A stretch of DNA of 64,000 nucleotides, from NCBI RefSeq assembly GCF_963678635.1, contig NC_087063.1:3386580-3450579 (forward strand), read 5' to 3'. Below, one piece after another: positions 23,601 through 35,600 of the stretch; the stretch's first letter is position 1, and every line of letters starts with the position of its first letter. Below the pieces are notes generated by a model, which made no database searches, was not told the DNA's origin, and was given only the letters and a program-made list of their open reading frames with translations. Source of the stretch: Symsagittifera roscoffensis. Lineage: Eukaryota; Xenacoelomorpha; Acoela; Convolutidae. The translations under genes were made by a program, and so were the position numbers.

Positions 23601-26600
23601 GTTATCTCCCATTTTCACACCAAGAAAGTGTGAAATCTTAGCAAGTGATCAAATTAACGACGTGTTCACGCAGCGAGAAATTTGCATTAAATTATAAATT
23701 AGGGCAACCTGTAATCTTTGAAATTTCTACGGAAATAATTGGGACGTTTTTCATTAAACCGATACGCTAAATCTTAGATTGAGTGTAAAAAAGTACTTTT
23801 TCATTCCAACAATGAACAAACATCAAGACATTTAGCACAATTCCCTCAATCATGGCTAATGAAAAGTTTCATAAAATTTGTTATCTTTTTTTTTGTTAAA
23901 TCGGGGAATTTCTAAAAGTAGATGATTTTGAGAGGCTTTTAGTTTAGTTGATATCAGGGGCGGATCTAGGATTTTCTTTTTTTTAAGGTCGAAGTCGATT
24001 AAATTGATTTTTCGATTTCGTCTCTAAAGCAGTAAAAGTTTCCAAAGCACACTAAAAACTCCCTGTTTTGGCCAAAACTTCTGCGCCGCAGGCAAAATTT
24101 TGAAAAAAAAACAGGCCAAAAAATGATGCGTGTTTAGGCACTTTTTGGAATATTTTGACCAAAAATTGCGTTTTTCGGCGCGCACTCGCCCCTCAAAACT
24201 AGTATTTATTGGCGCCAAAGGCACCTTAAGAAAATTTTTAGGGTCCGTAACCAAAAACGGATATTTCAAAAAAGTTTTACAATAGGCGTCCCCCCATCCC
24301 CCCCCCCCCCCTAAATCCGCCCCACGTTGATATGCAAAGATATTTGAGTGATTATGGACAAAGGGACTTACTGCTTGGGCCGGTTGTTGCGGCACAACTT
24401 TGCTGCAGCTGAAACACATAACAGAGAATTGACACCAATTTAGACCACAATCTTTTATCCTGACTGATCAAACGATTTTATGTGATCTCAAACTGTTTGA
24501 AATCAATCGGGATTTGAAATCAAATTACAAAACACGGTTGGAGTTCATTGAAGAAAGGTCAAATTTGCCATAAAATTTTTTTAGGAGTAATTGTTGCCCA
24601 AACCTCTATGATATTTGCCTTGTAGAAGGGTCGAACACCCAAAAATTACTAGAGCTATCAAGAAATCAATATTAAAAAAAGGGTAAATTTGAAAATCTGT
24701 CAGTTTTAGACAGCATAAAATACGTCCATTAGTTCAAAAGTTATCGGATTGGGTCCATTACGTCATAAAAATACAGCATCCCCATCCCATACATACCCTC
24801 GTAGGTACTCAAATAAGTATGCCGGGAACAAACAAATCAAAATCAGGCATAACACGGTCATTTATTTAATTCATGAAGTAATCATTGACAGGGCGTTATA
24901 AAAGGAAGTAAAATATATCCCAGTATAATTGATCTTAAATACTAAAAGTTGACACAAAGTAAATATCAGACGGATCTTTTTAGTATGACGCCAATCTATT
25001 AGGGCAAAATTTCGGGCTAAATTAAACCGAAGGGCAAGTTTAAACCTATTCAAGAATGCCGTGCTGTTGTGCAATTGGCAGAAAAAACTCCGTCCACAAT
25101 TATATTTCTAATATGTTTTTTTAAAAAAAGAATACTATTTTTAATACTTTTTTTAATCTTAGGCAAAATTTTTGATACATTTTGCAAATTTTTGTATTTC
25201 TGCAAGGAGAGAGGCGGAAGGACAGAAAATAAGCAGCTTCAAATTACTTACTTATAACTGTAATGTGTGTTTGTTTTGTTTTTTAATTGTGTTTTTTCTT
25301 CTTTTTTTCAGAAAACAACCAGTAAACAACGTTTTTTTTTAAAACTTGTTTTCGAATACGTTGAACTTTTCTTCGTCACAAGACAACGGATAAATATCGG
25401 TTTTATATCATAATGAACCCTCGTTAGTCTTGATTTGGGCTGAAGTGAAACAATTCAGCCCAAATCAAGACTAAAGAGGGTTCATTATGATATAAAACCG
25501 ATATTTATTCGTTGTCTTGTGACGAAGAAAAGTTCAACATATTCGAAAACAAGTATTTAAAAAACGTTGTTTTCGGGTTTTTAAGGAAAATTCAAATTGA
25601 TTAAAAGTGACTCCAAAGACTAAACTTAGTTTGACAAAATAGAAGACAAAGTTTTCGATAAACTACAGAAAGTTTGTGCATTTTACCTTTTAATTGATTC
25701 TTCAGATTTGAAAAAAAATGGAATATTTAATTTTTGAACAAAAGTTGAAAACTTCAGCATTTTGAATGAAAAACTCGCGAATACACTTCACTTAATGCCT
25801 TATCTCTTAAAATTCAAGTGTCATCTCATTGGTAAAACAGTTAGAATAAAACAATTTTTATGCTACATTAAAAAACTGGTGCATCAAAAAATGTTTAGGC
25901 AAAGTTTGATAGCTACAATAGTTTAGAACACCAATAAAAAGGCGGGTTTTGCATTTAAACTTAAAAAGCTGAAATATTTGATGCACATCATATTGATGCG
26001 CAATAGTTTTCTAACTAACTTGAAGGTTTACGAAGAAGGAAACATTATGTAAAATTTCATCAATCAGCTTCTGATAGAAAAATAAATGAAGCTGGCTACA
26101 AAATTTGTTAAATAGTTTACAAATAAAGAATAAGTCAACATAAAATTTGTTTCGATTAACCTTAGAAAAAAAACTTCGAAAATAAGTATTCCAAGAAAAA
26201 GTAAAGCAAAACATAGCCAACAGGCAGTTGCAAAAGTGTCAATTAACGCAAGTAAAAAAATACTTTTGACTTTCAAATTTTAAAGAGAAAAATTAGATAC
26301 CTTTAGAGCTCTTTGAAATTCCAGAACAACCCATTATTGGCATTTAAAAAAAATTAACCCAACTCGAAAAAGCTGGATCAATAAATATAAGTCAAACCGC
26401 GAAAAATCAAATTCAAACCGCGACTTTTATCTGAAAAAAAATCAACCAGACCTATATAAGAGTAAATACTACATTCTTTAATCTTAAAAACAATGTATAA
26501 AAAGATGAGGTTTCGTAATTACAAATTATAGGAACGATTCAAAACTTTTCATTTATAGCAAAGTTTACCTCTACACTAAATATGCAAAAACGGTACCTCG

Positions 26601-29600
26601 AACTTAATTTACCATTGAACTTAGTTGAGTAAATGATTGAGTGATTTTGTTATACAAATTTTTACCCAAAAAAGACAATATTCCGAAATGATATGAAATG
26701 ATATTCCGAAATGATGAAAAGAGTTCACTTGTCCTCGCATTGGTAAAACAGCTAGGTCAAAAAAATTTTTATGTTCTATTAAAAAAAAGAGGCATCAAAA
26801 ACTGTTAAAGAAAAGTTTGATAGCTACAATATCTTAGAACATCTGCCAAAAAGCAGTTTTGCATTGAAACTTTAAAAGTTGAAATAATATATGCCAATCA
26901 AATGGATGCGCAAAACTTTTCTTTTTAAGTCGATGGGTTTATAACAATTGAAACATTACGTTTATTCTCATCAACCATCTTTTGATAAAAAAAAACAAAT
27001 AAAGCTGGCAATAAAATTTGTTAAATTATTTTAACAAAAAAGAATAAGTAAACGTAAAACTTGTTTCGTTCAACCTTAAAAAAACTTCAGAATAAATGTT
27101 CCCAGAAATAAATAGAGCAAAACATAGCCAACAGTCAGTTGGAAAGGAGTCAATTGACGCAAGTAAAAAAAAGTACAGACTTGTTTTTAGAAAAAACCAC
27201 AACTTTCGAACTTCAAAGAGAAAAATTTTATACCTTTAAAGCTCTTTGAATTTCCAGAAAAACTCATGATTGGCTTTTTTTGATAAAATTAACTCAATTT
27301 GAAAAATAAACTAGAAGTTTTTTGTGACTTTAACTTTTTTGCTTTTTGATAGTGGGGTTTTATGTTTTTCTGAAGTTAAAAAACTTGAACTTAAAGAATC
27401 AAAGGTCGAGAAAGTAGTTTTAGGCCTGAACAAATCTTAAGACTTTTCCTGAAGAAAAACAAAAAAAGAACTCTATATAAGAGTCTGAACTGCGGTCATT
27501 GATTCTTAACAACTGTAAGCTTAGCAGTAAGAACTTTTTTTGCTGAGAAAGTAACCACTCCGCAACTATATTTTCGACTTGACTCTTCGTGTTACAACAA
27601 AAGATGTGGACATTTGAAGTCATTTTTGTTTTCATATACTTTATTTTAGTCCCTAAATGACGAAAAATTATTCAGTTTTGATTTGAAAGAATCAAAAAAG
27701 TTGCTGATAGTGTTTTTGAAATGTTATATGATACTTTTTGGCTATCTTGCTGCTTCAACCCTCCAGTAAAGAGGATGGGAGCGAGTTGTTTTTTTTTTCG
27801 CCCAGTCTTAGATACCTAGAAACAAGCTTGTGCGATATCAATTGGAGCAGCAATTTTTGCAGATTTTACCTGTTTATCCTCTCTTAAAGTCTAACAAAAA
27901 CATTTTGAACTAAAACGATCAATTTAAATTATTTTGCTTGGAACATGATTTGCTACCCTGGCTGATTCTACAACATCGAAGGTAAGGATCAAAATTATGG
28001 AGTCTTCTTTCGTCTAATTTTGAGAATCTCAAAGAAAGCATTAGAACGCCAAGTGTGGCATCTTTTTAAAGTCTTTTCAGCGGTGATTTGGATTCCAAAA
28101 AAAATCACAAGTTTGTTTAAATGTTGAGAAAAAAAGATCCGAACTTCTTCAATTTTTTAAATTAAAATTGGAAAAAATTATACTCAATTTTCTAAGCTTT
28201 TGCTAAAAATGTCTCTCATACTGCAATTTGTTAGCTATTCAATGCCCTTTAACAAAAGAATCAATCACATTTTAGAAAAAAAAACGTTCAGAAAAAAAAT
28301 CCCGAAAAAGGTTTTTGAATTTTGTTTTGATTTTTCCCCAAATGTTTGAATTTCTTTTAAAAAGCAGATTTACAACGCCGTTGTAACGCTTAATACAGCT
28401 AAAATTCCAAAATTCTTGAAAATTGAACTACGCGAAGAAAAGTTATATCACGAAATTGAGATGTGTCGGGGAATTGCAACCGGCTATCCATGTTGTTTAT
28501 CAACGATTGAAGCAGTTTTTCCGACCATTTGAAAAATATGGAAGAACTTTGTATTCAGGAATGTTTTAGTTTTTCTTTCTGTTTTTTTTCACGCAAAATC
28601 AGTTAAAACAAACAATCATCTAAATGGGCCGAGTGATATACCAAAGTGAAGCCCTTTCAGTCGTGATTTGAACGACAATAAAAATTTTTAACAGCTTAAC
28701 AGTATCGAGAAAAACTGGTTCAAATTTTTTGATTTTTATTTCAATTTCGAGCTGATTTATGCTTAACTCAAACAATGAAAACTTAGTTTTAAGCAAGTAT
28801 AATTGGTTCTTAGAGTTTTTAGGGCCATTTTGGGAATCAAAAACTTCAAAAAAATTCAAAAACTTAGCAGAAAAAATTTCACTTATTTTAAAAACATTTT
28901 TTTTCTATTTTTTTTAAGATTATGGTCGGAACACTCTGTGCTAATTGCACAGTAACCGGCTATCCTTGTTTGAATGTGGTAACTTTCGAGTTTCGTACCA
29001 GCAGGAGATGATGTTCATGTAGTTCATGATGTGTGGGTTGAAGAACATCAGTGTAACATATACGATGTAGAGAGAGAACAGACCGGCTGCCTCCCACACT
29101 TCAATCTGTCCGTCCCAGCAGAACACAATGAAGCAGATGATGGAGAGCGAGTAGAACAGAGCGTCTCGGCTAAGTGGGCGCCAGTCAATGTGCAACACCT
29201 AGCAGAAGCATACACAGGATGTACGCATGCAGCCAGCATGTGTTATAAAGGTTCAAGTAGCCGAGCATTCAAATAGCAGATACAAATTTCAAAAATAAAG
29301 TTAACGGAAGCGCGCGCCGAAAACACGCATTGTTTTTATCTATTTTTTTAACTAAAAATTGCTCAAAACGTCTTTTTTTGTCAAAAATTTGCCCTATCTG
29401 GTGAAATCATGCTTAAAAGAATTTTTGTACCAAGTGAACAATGTCCTCCCTAAATCAATTGTTCACTTGTGGAAGATTGTTCACTAGGCTAAAAGTAACA
29501 TTTTTCAGCCAAACAGATGTAAGCATAAGTTCATGCAGGACTTGCGGCTTCAATTTGACATTCATTTAGGGGGGGGGGGGGTGATTGTTCCTTTGGTCTA

Positions 29601-32600
29601 TTACGGGGATATATTAGTCACATGGGCCGAATTTTGGTCCATGTGAATAATCCCCTCCCTGAATAGACCAATTGAACAATCTCGCCCCTAAAATTAAATG
29701 ACAAATTCAAGCAGTAAGGCCTGCATGTACTGCGTTCAAATCTGATTGGCTGAAAAATATTAATTTCAACTAATTGACTGATCACCTCCCTAAATTGATT
29801 TGGGGGGAGATTGTTCACTTGATGCCAAATTTTCAGCCAGTCGTCTACCTTTCCGGCAAGAGCGGCAGACAGGGCGATGATTATGAGGAGGTTGAAGATT
29901 GCACTTCCGACTATGGTCCCAATGCCCACATCGCTCTTCACGAAAACCCCCGAGAGAGACGTGAACAACTCGGGTGCGGAGGAGCCGGCTGCCATGAAAG
30001 TCGCCCCCGCCACATCTTCTGTCAAGTTTAGTCTGTCGGAAATCTCCTCCAACGAGGGCACGAAGAAATCGTCACAGATGATGGCAAGCGCTGAAGAAAA
30101 AGGAAGTTCACAATTTATTCACGATGAGGACGAATCCCCAGTGTTCTAGGAATGCAAAGCTTGCAAGATAACTTGCAAGGAAGTACAAAATTCTTGTTTT
30201 TTTTCTTGCAAGATTCTTGCAAGATTTGCATTCATTTTTCAAGGTACTTGCTTCAATTTGAAAGAGTCTTGCAATATTTGCATTCCAAGTACACTAAGGA
30301 TGGTTGATGACAAGCAGCATGACAATTCTTTTGTGACAGTTTTTTCCGGGAGAATATCGGATTTTCGGTTTAATTCTAAAAATATGCCCCCGCCAACCCT
30401 CCTCGACGCCCCCCCTCCCCCCCGAAAATCGTTGATCCGCAACTGTAACTCAGTTGACTCAAAAGTTTCCAGGAGTTGCGGTTCTTGAAAGAGCGAGACT
30501 GTTAGACAATTTTTAACATATATTTTTTCAACGATTTGATGTAGTAGGGGTAAATTAATGTGGGAGACGTTCTGTAGTAGTATACCAACAACCTTTTATT
30601 GTAAATCCCCTCTTGCCTTTGTTTTTAAGTAACCATGGTCAATTCAAATCAGTTGCTGCCAAATTCTACTTTTTACCAAATAGTCAAAATAGCCTTCAAG
30701 CAAAAATTTGCAAAACGACATTATTTTCGTTTTTTAAAAATAATTATTTCTTACATCAAGTGAAATTAGTGTGGAAAAACTGCGCTTTAATTTCAGAAGA
30801 ATCAAACAATAATCAAAGTCATTTTTCAGGTAATTAATTTTTATGCAATGTAGACATCTAATGATATGGTAGCTTTGAAGGAGTCTTATTTTATAGTTAC
30901 TTTGATAACATTTATTCTGCAAAAATGTTTTCTTTGAGCCAAATTTGTTTGCGTTGCGATTAACGCAAATTGGTACATAAAACACAAGCTTGAGGTAATC
31001 AGCCCCAGGCATTGTACACCAAACCAAAAGTCTGGGCGGCAATAAAGGCGCACAATTGAATGCAAATTTTTTCAGAGAAATTTAAATTTCGTTTTATACT
31101 TTTTACTGTATATAAAAAACGTTATATCTAGCTTTTCTCTGCAGTTAATTTCCTTGAGATTTAAATTTTATAGATTCATTTGGTAACTTCCCAAATGGCA
31201 TAATTCCCAAATGGCATAAAAATGGAAACTTTTCAAAAATGGCATAAATTTCATTGTTATTTAAACGTTTTCTATCAATTTCTATTTCTATCATTTTGTC
31301 AGGAACGAAAGCATGTAAACAAGATTTGGAACTAATTGCTTCCAAACAAATTTAAGCAACAGATTTGTCGTAAAAATTGACCACAAGAAGCTTGTTAATA
31401 ATCGCAAGCTTCTGCTTCTTGCTTTTGACAAAAAGTTCTACAAGTTTTTCACGATAAAATTCCAATCAACATTTGAATTGACAATTTGACTAATTTTCTC
31501 ACATTTTTCACGAAAAAATTGTTCTCGATTTTTCCAAAGCACCTGTTGCATGAAATTTATGCCTTTTGGGAAATTTTTCATTTTTATGCCATTTGGGAAT
31601 TATACCATTTGAGACGTAATCATTCAATTTTATAAATGCTGTGTAAATTGAGCAGAAAGGTTTTTTCGAACAATTTTAGTTCAAAAACTTAAACAAGATT
31701 GTTCATGTCAGGGGAAGGCCTTGAATTTTACTAGTGCCATTTGGACGTTTGAAGTAAAATTAGGTTAAAATTATTAATTATCGTTGTAAAACAACCATAC
31801 AAAATGTTTAGAATTTTTTTCCCCAAAATGTAAGGTAGAGTAGACAAGGGATAGTGTTTGCATCTATCAACAAATTTTTCACAGCAACCACCGGGCGTCA
31901 ACATATTTTGAAGATTTTCACACCTGGAAGATTTTTACCACATTTGCTACGCACTAAAAACAAGGCTGCTCGAAAGCCTTGAATGTTCCGATTGCTCATT
32001 GACTGGTCTTGAATATTGCTTAATTGATGAAGTACTGACAAACTATGAAACTTAGGCTAATTGTATCAAATTGGAAGTATAAAAACTTGAGTCGTTCATG
32101 GAATTAATAAGATCAATTAGATTGCCGCGTTACACTTTCAGCATTAAAGTATAGAACGAGCAGTTTTGACAGACTCTGGTTATGTTAAAAAAGTGATGAG
32201 CAATATCAGCAAGATCCAGTGATTAATCCCACGAGAAAAAAATTACTTTGAGCAAAAGCCGGAATAACAAATTGGAAGTTTCAAATGCTTTAATTGTCCC
32301 AAATTGTCCAATGCTTTAATTGTCCCAAATTGTCCAATTTTTTAGCAGAAAAGAAAAAAGTTAAAAAAGATAATGAAGTGAAACAAAGTATTAACCAAGT
32401 AGAATAATCACGTACACGATATAATCTGGCTAACTATTCCCCCACTGAAAAAACCCACCAACATTTACTTAGCCAAATTTATTCGCTCAGCAATAAATTT
32501 TATTCATTATATTTTAAAAACCATGAAGTTGAAAACTCGCGGTTTTTTATCAATACAAAAAAGCTATAGAGCTATTACAATTTTTTTTCACTAAATGATG

Positions 32601-35600
32601 TACAGGTTTTTATAGGTTAGAATTATTCCGTTAAAGTCAAGATCATCCAGATTTACGTGATGCAAAAACTGATGAAGCGAAAACGAAAAACTTTTTCAGC
32701 TTATTTTTTTAAATCAAAAAAGCCATTTTCAAGTAAATTCTTTTTCTCGCGGTCAGCAAAATTGTTAATTAACTAAAAATTAAAATTAAAATTTTGAGAT
32801 TACAAAGTTATTCCATATACATTTACAAACCGTGTGATTACCAAATTAGCAAGGCCCAGAAATTGAAAATATTAGCATTTAATGAAGCATTAGAAAGCTT
32901 TTTTTGCTTTAAATTTTTGGCTTTAAAACTTTTTGGTGCAGGAAAAATAATATACACTTTTTCGTTTTCAAATTATTAAAATCAATATCTTAGAAAAACC
33001 TCTGCCTGATTAAAATCAAAATCTTATATGATAGTAGATCATACTAAGAGAAGGCAAAAATGCTGAGAAGTGTGCCTTTTTTACTGCTACGTCCTGACTG
33101 ACTTATTTGATATCACTGTTGAAAAAAAATTAATTATAAAAAGCTCGTTCAGCTTGCTGTTAAGAATATAATCAGCGCTTTAGTTCAAATCTCGTCGACT
33201 TTATTTTGTGTAAGTACATCTCAATCTGTAATTGAAACGATCCAAGAGCGGATTTAGGGGGAGGGGCGGAACGCCACATTCAGGGGTTCGACCCCCTCAC
33301 CAACCAATGGCCCCCCTTTTTGGTATTATGTCTTGACATCCATTTTAGGCCAACAAATCCTAAATTTTTTTCTAATGCCGCCTTTGGCGCTTATATATAC
33401 TTATTTTAAGGGGCAGGTCGAAATTTTTTTTGGTCAAAATTTTCCAAAAAGTGTCCAAAAACGGGGAAACGTTGAGAAACTTTGGCCTAGCAGACAAAAT
33501 TTCAATTATGGGAAAATTTGGTCTAGCAAACGAAATTTCATTGATGAAATTTGATTCAAAAAGCAGTAATTTATAAAGCTAAGAAAAAGATTCTCCCAGT
33601 TAAGTAACCTAACAATAAATGATCTTTTTATAATCTAACCAAAGTTAGCCATCCGTTAAAAATTAAAAAAAAACGGAAATAGCAAGGGGGTGAGGAGGGT
33701 TATTTGCCCATTCCCTGCCCAGGAACTGAAAAAGTCGGCCACCTGACAATCCAAAGGGCCCGTGGGCAGGGCTACCCTTTTATGTATCATTTATGGTATC
33801 ATTTCGTACTATTTTATGACTTCTAGTTTTATTCGAGCTATTTAAAAACTTGGGGGAGAGCGCGTGCGAAAAACATCAATTTTTCGTCAAAAAAATCCAA
33901 AAATTCAGTAAAATATTGTTTTTTTTTGGTTTTTTACTATCGGATAATCAATTTATTCGAGCTATAAATTTCAAAAAATGATAACCCCCACTCTATAAAA
34001 GCCGGGATAACTTAGATAAGCCCCTGATTACGAAGTTTGAGTCTAATATTGATTGTATACTCAATCATAGACATGGAAAAAATGTTCACAATTTTTCCAA
34101 TTAATATCAGATCTAAACTGACCAATGAAAAGCCAGAAGGTGAGGAGGGCCCAGAGGAGGAGCCACAAGTAAGTAAACTGGCTGTCCTTTTCCAGAGAGC
34201 ACGACTCCCACGGCAGTTTGGCATCCTCGTCCTCTGAAGAGTGTGAACTGTTTTGGTCTGCTGGTGTTTCTGAGAGGAGGTGGCGACTGCTGTATGAGAG
34301 GGATCCAATTGGCTGGTCGGCTGAAAGGTTAGCGAGCGGGTTGTTCTCCTGGAAACCTCCTGAAAAAAAAATATAATTAAAAAGATTTTATATTTTCAAG
34401 AAAAAAAAACAATTCTTGGTTTTATTCTGATTATTGTTACAATTCTAATTAAAGTTTTAGTAATTCTTTTTAAGGTATTTTGCAGACCACCTAGAAAAAA
34501 TTATAATTAAAAAGGATTTTATATTTTCAAATTTGTGCTTTTTTTGCTTGTGTAGGGAGAAAAACTGAAAAAAAGCTAGAAACACATCTGTAAAATTTTT
34601 GCTGAAGTTATATTCAAAATGTTCAGGGCTTTGCTCTGATGCGAGCAGTCTTTTTGTTCCCTCTTTCGAAGAAAAAAAGGACTATATGTACTCGGGGTTG
34701 TTTTGTTTATATTCAGACTTATTTTACAAAAAAAGTTGACGGCGTGAGGTATTGATACAAAAATCTTCGGATTGCCAAGCGAAGGCTTTTGATCTAACTG
34801 TTTTCCATTGAAACCAGCGCAATCAACTCTTACTACGCAAACTATTTATGCATGGCAAATTAACCGTACTCATAACTGTTCAAAACTGAATTGGGGCAAA
34901 CTTAATTGCATTAACTTGACTCAAATTCTGGCCCTGTTATATTTGATATTGGCAGTCCAAAATTTAGAGCTCAAATCGAGTCTAAATGTGGCGCAGTCGG
35001 AACATTCAGGCATCGCTCTGATTCCCAAGCAGTCTTGTAATTCTCTTTGTTCATTATGCTTGTGGAGGATGAAAATCTACAATAAATTTCAAAAAATAAT
35101 AATCACTTCGAAATTTCATCAAATGTTAAATTTTTGAAAACTTTGCAGCAAATTAAAAGGAGCCAAACCTTTTGACGGAATGGTTAACGTTTATTCAGGC
35201 TTGGAACGCTTAAACAAACAGAACTTTATCAAATTTTATCCGATGCTGTTTTCAGAAAAAATTGCACAATAATTTTTTTTCGAATACCAAATTAATTGTT
35301 CACAATTTCCAAAACTGCTCGTATCAGGGCGAAGCCATGAATGTTCCGACTGCTAATCAATGTTTATGAAAAAATGAATAACATGAAAAAGTTAAATTAA
35401 TAAAATAAAAAGAACAAATTTGTATTTAAGAATTGATTTTTTTTGTGAAAATTATTCCCCCACTCGCCATATAAAGTATACAGTACTAAGTGATAACTTT
35501 CGCTCTTATTAACAAATCATTTATGGCAAATAAGCTTCCTTCAACCACTTTGGAACGATTTCTAAGTCCGAGTAAAATCTCCGCTTATGCGTTAATAGCT

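Noticed and set aside
29031-29276. Plus-strand frames over NCKX exons 3, 4 and 9
   Set aside because: They lie opposite clearly coding minus-strand exons and resemble no family.
30734-31042. 102-codon minus-strand frame
   Set aside because: The first third has a protein-like feel ([18 protein letters not shown]), but there is no family match, no splice context, and the rest is AT-rich noise.
33280-33300. Pol III B box in GGGGTTCGACCCCC of family D
   Set aside because: Perfect box match, but no A box at the proper distance; it is probably part of the element's hairpin.
34037-34308. Alternative frames over NCKX exon 2, including a longer read-through past the donor at 34,122
   Set aside because: Only the splice after 34,123 joins in phase to exon 3 and recreates the family sequence before ICDDFF. 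The other frames are shadows.
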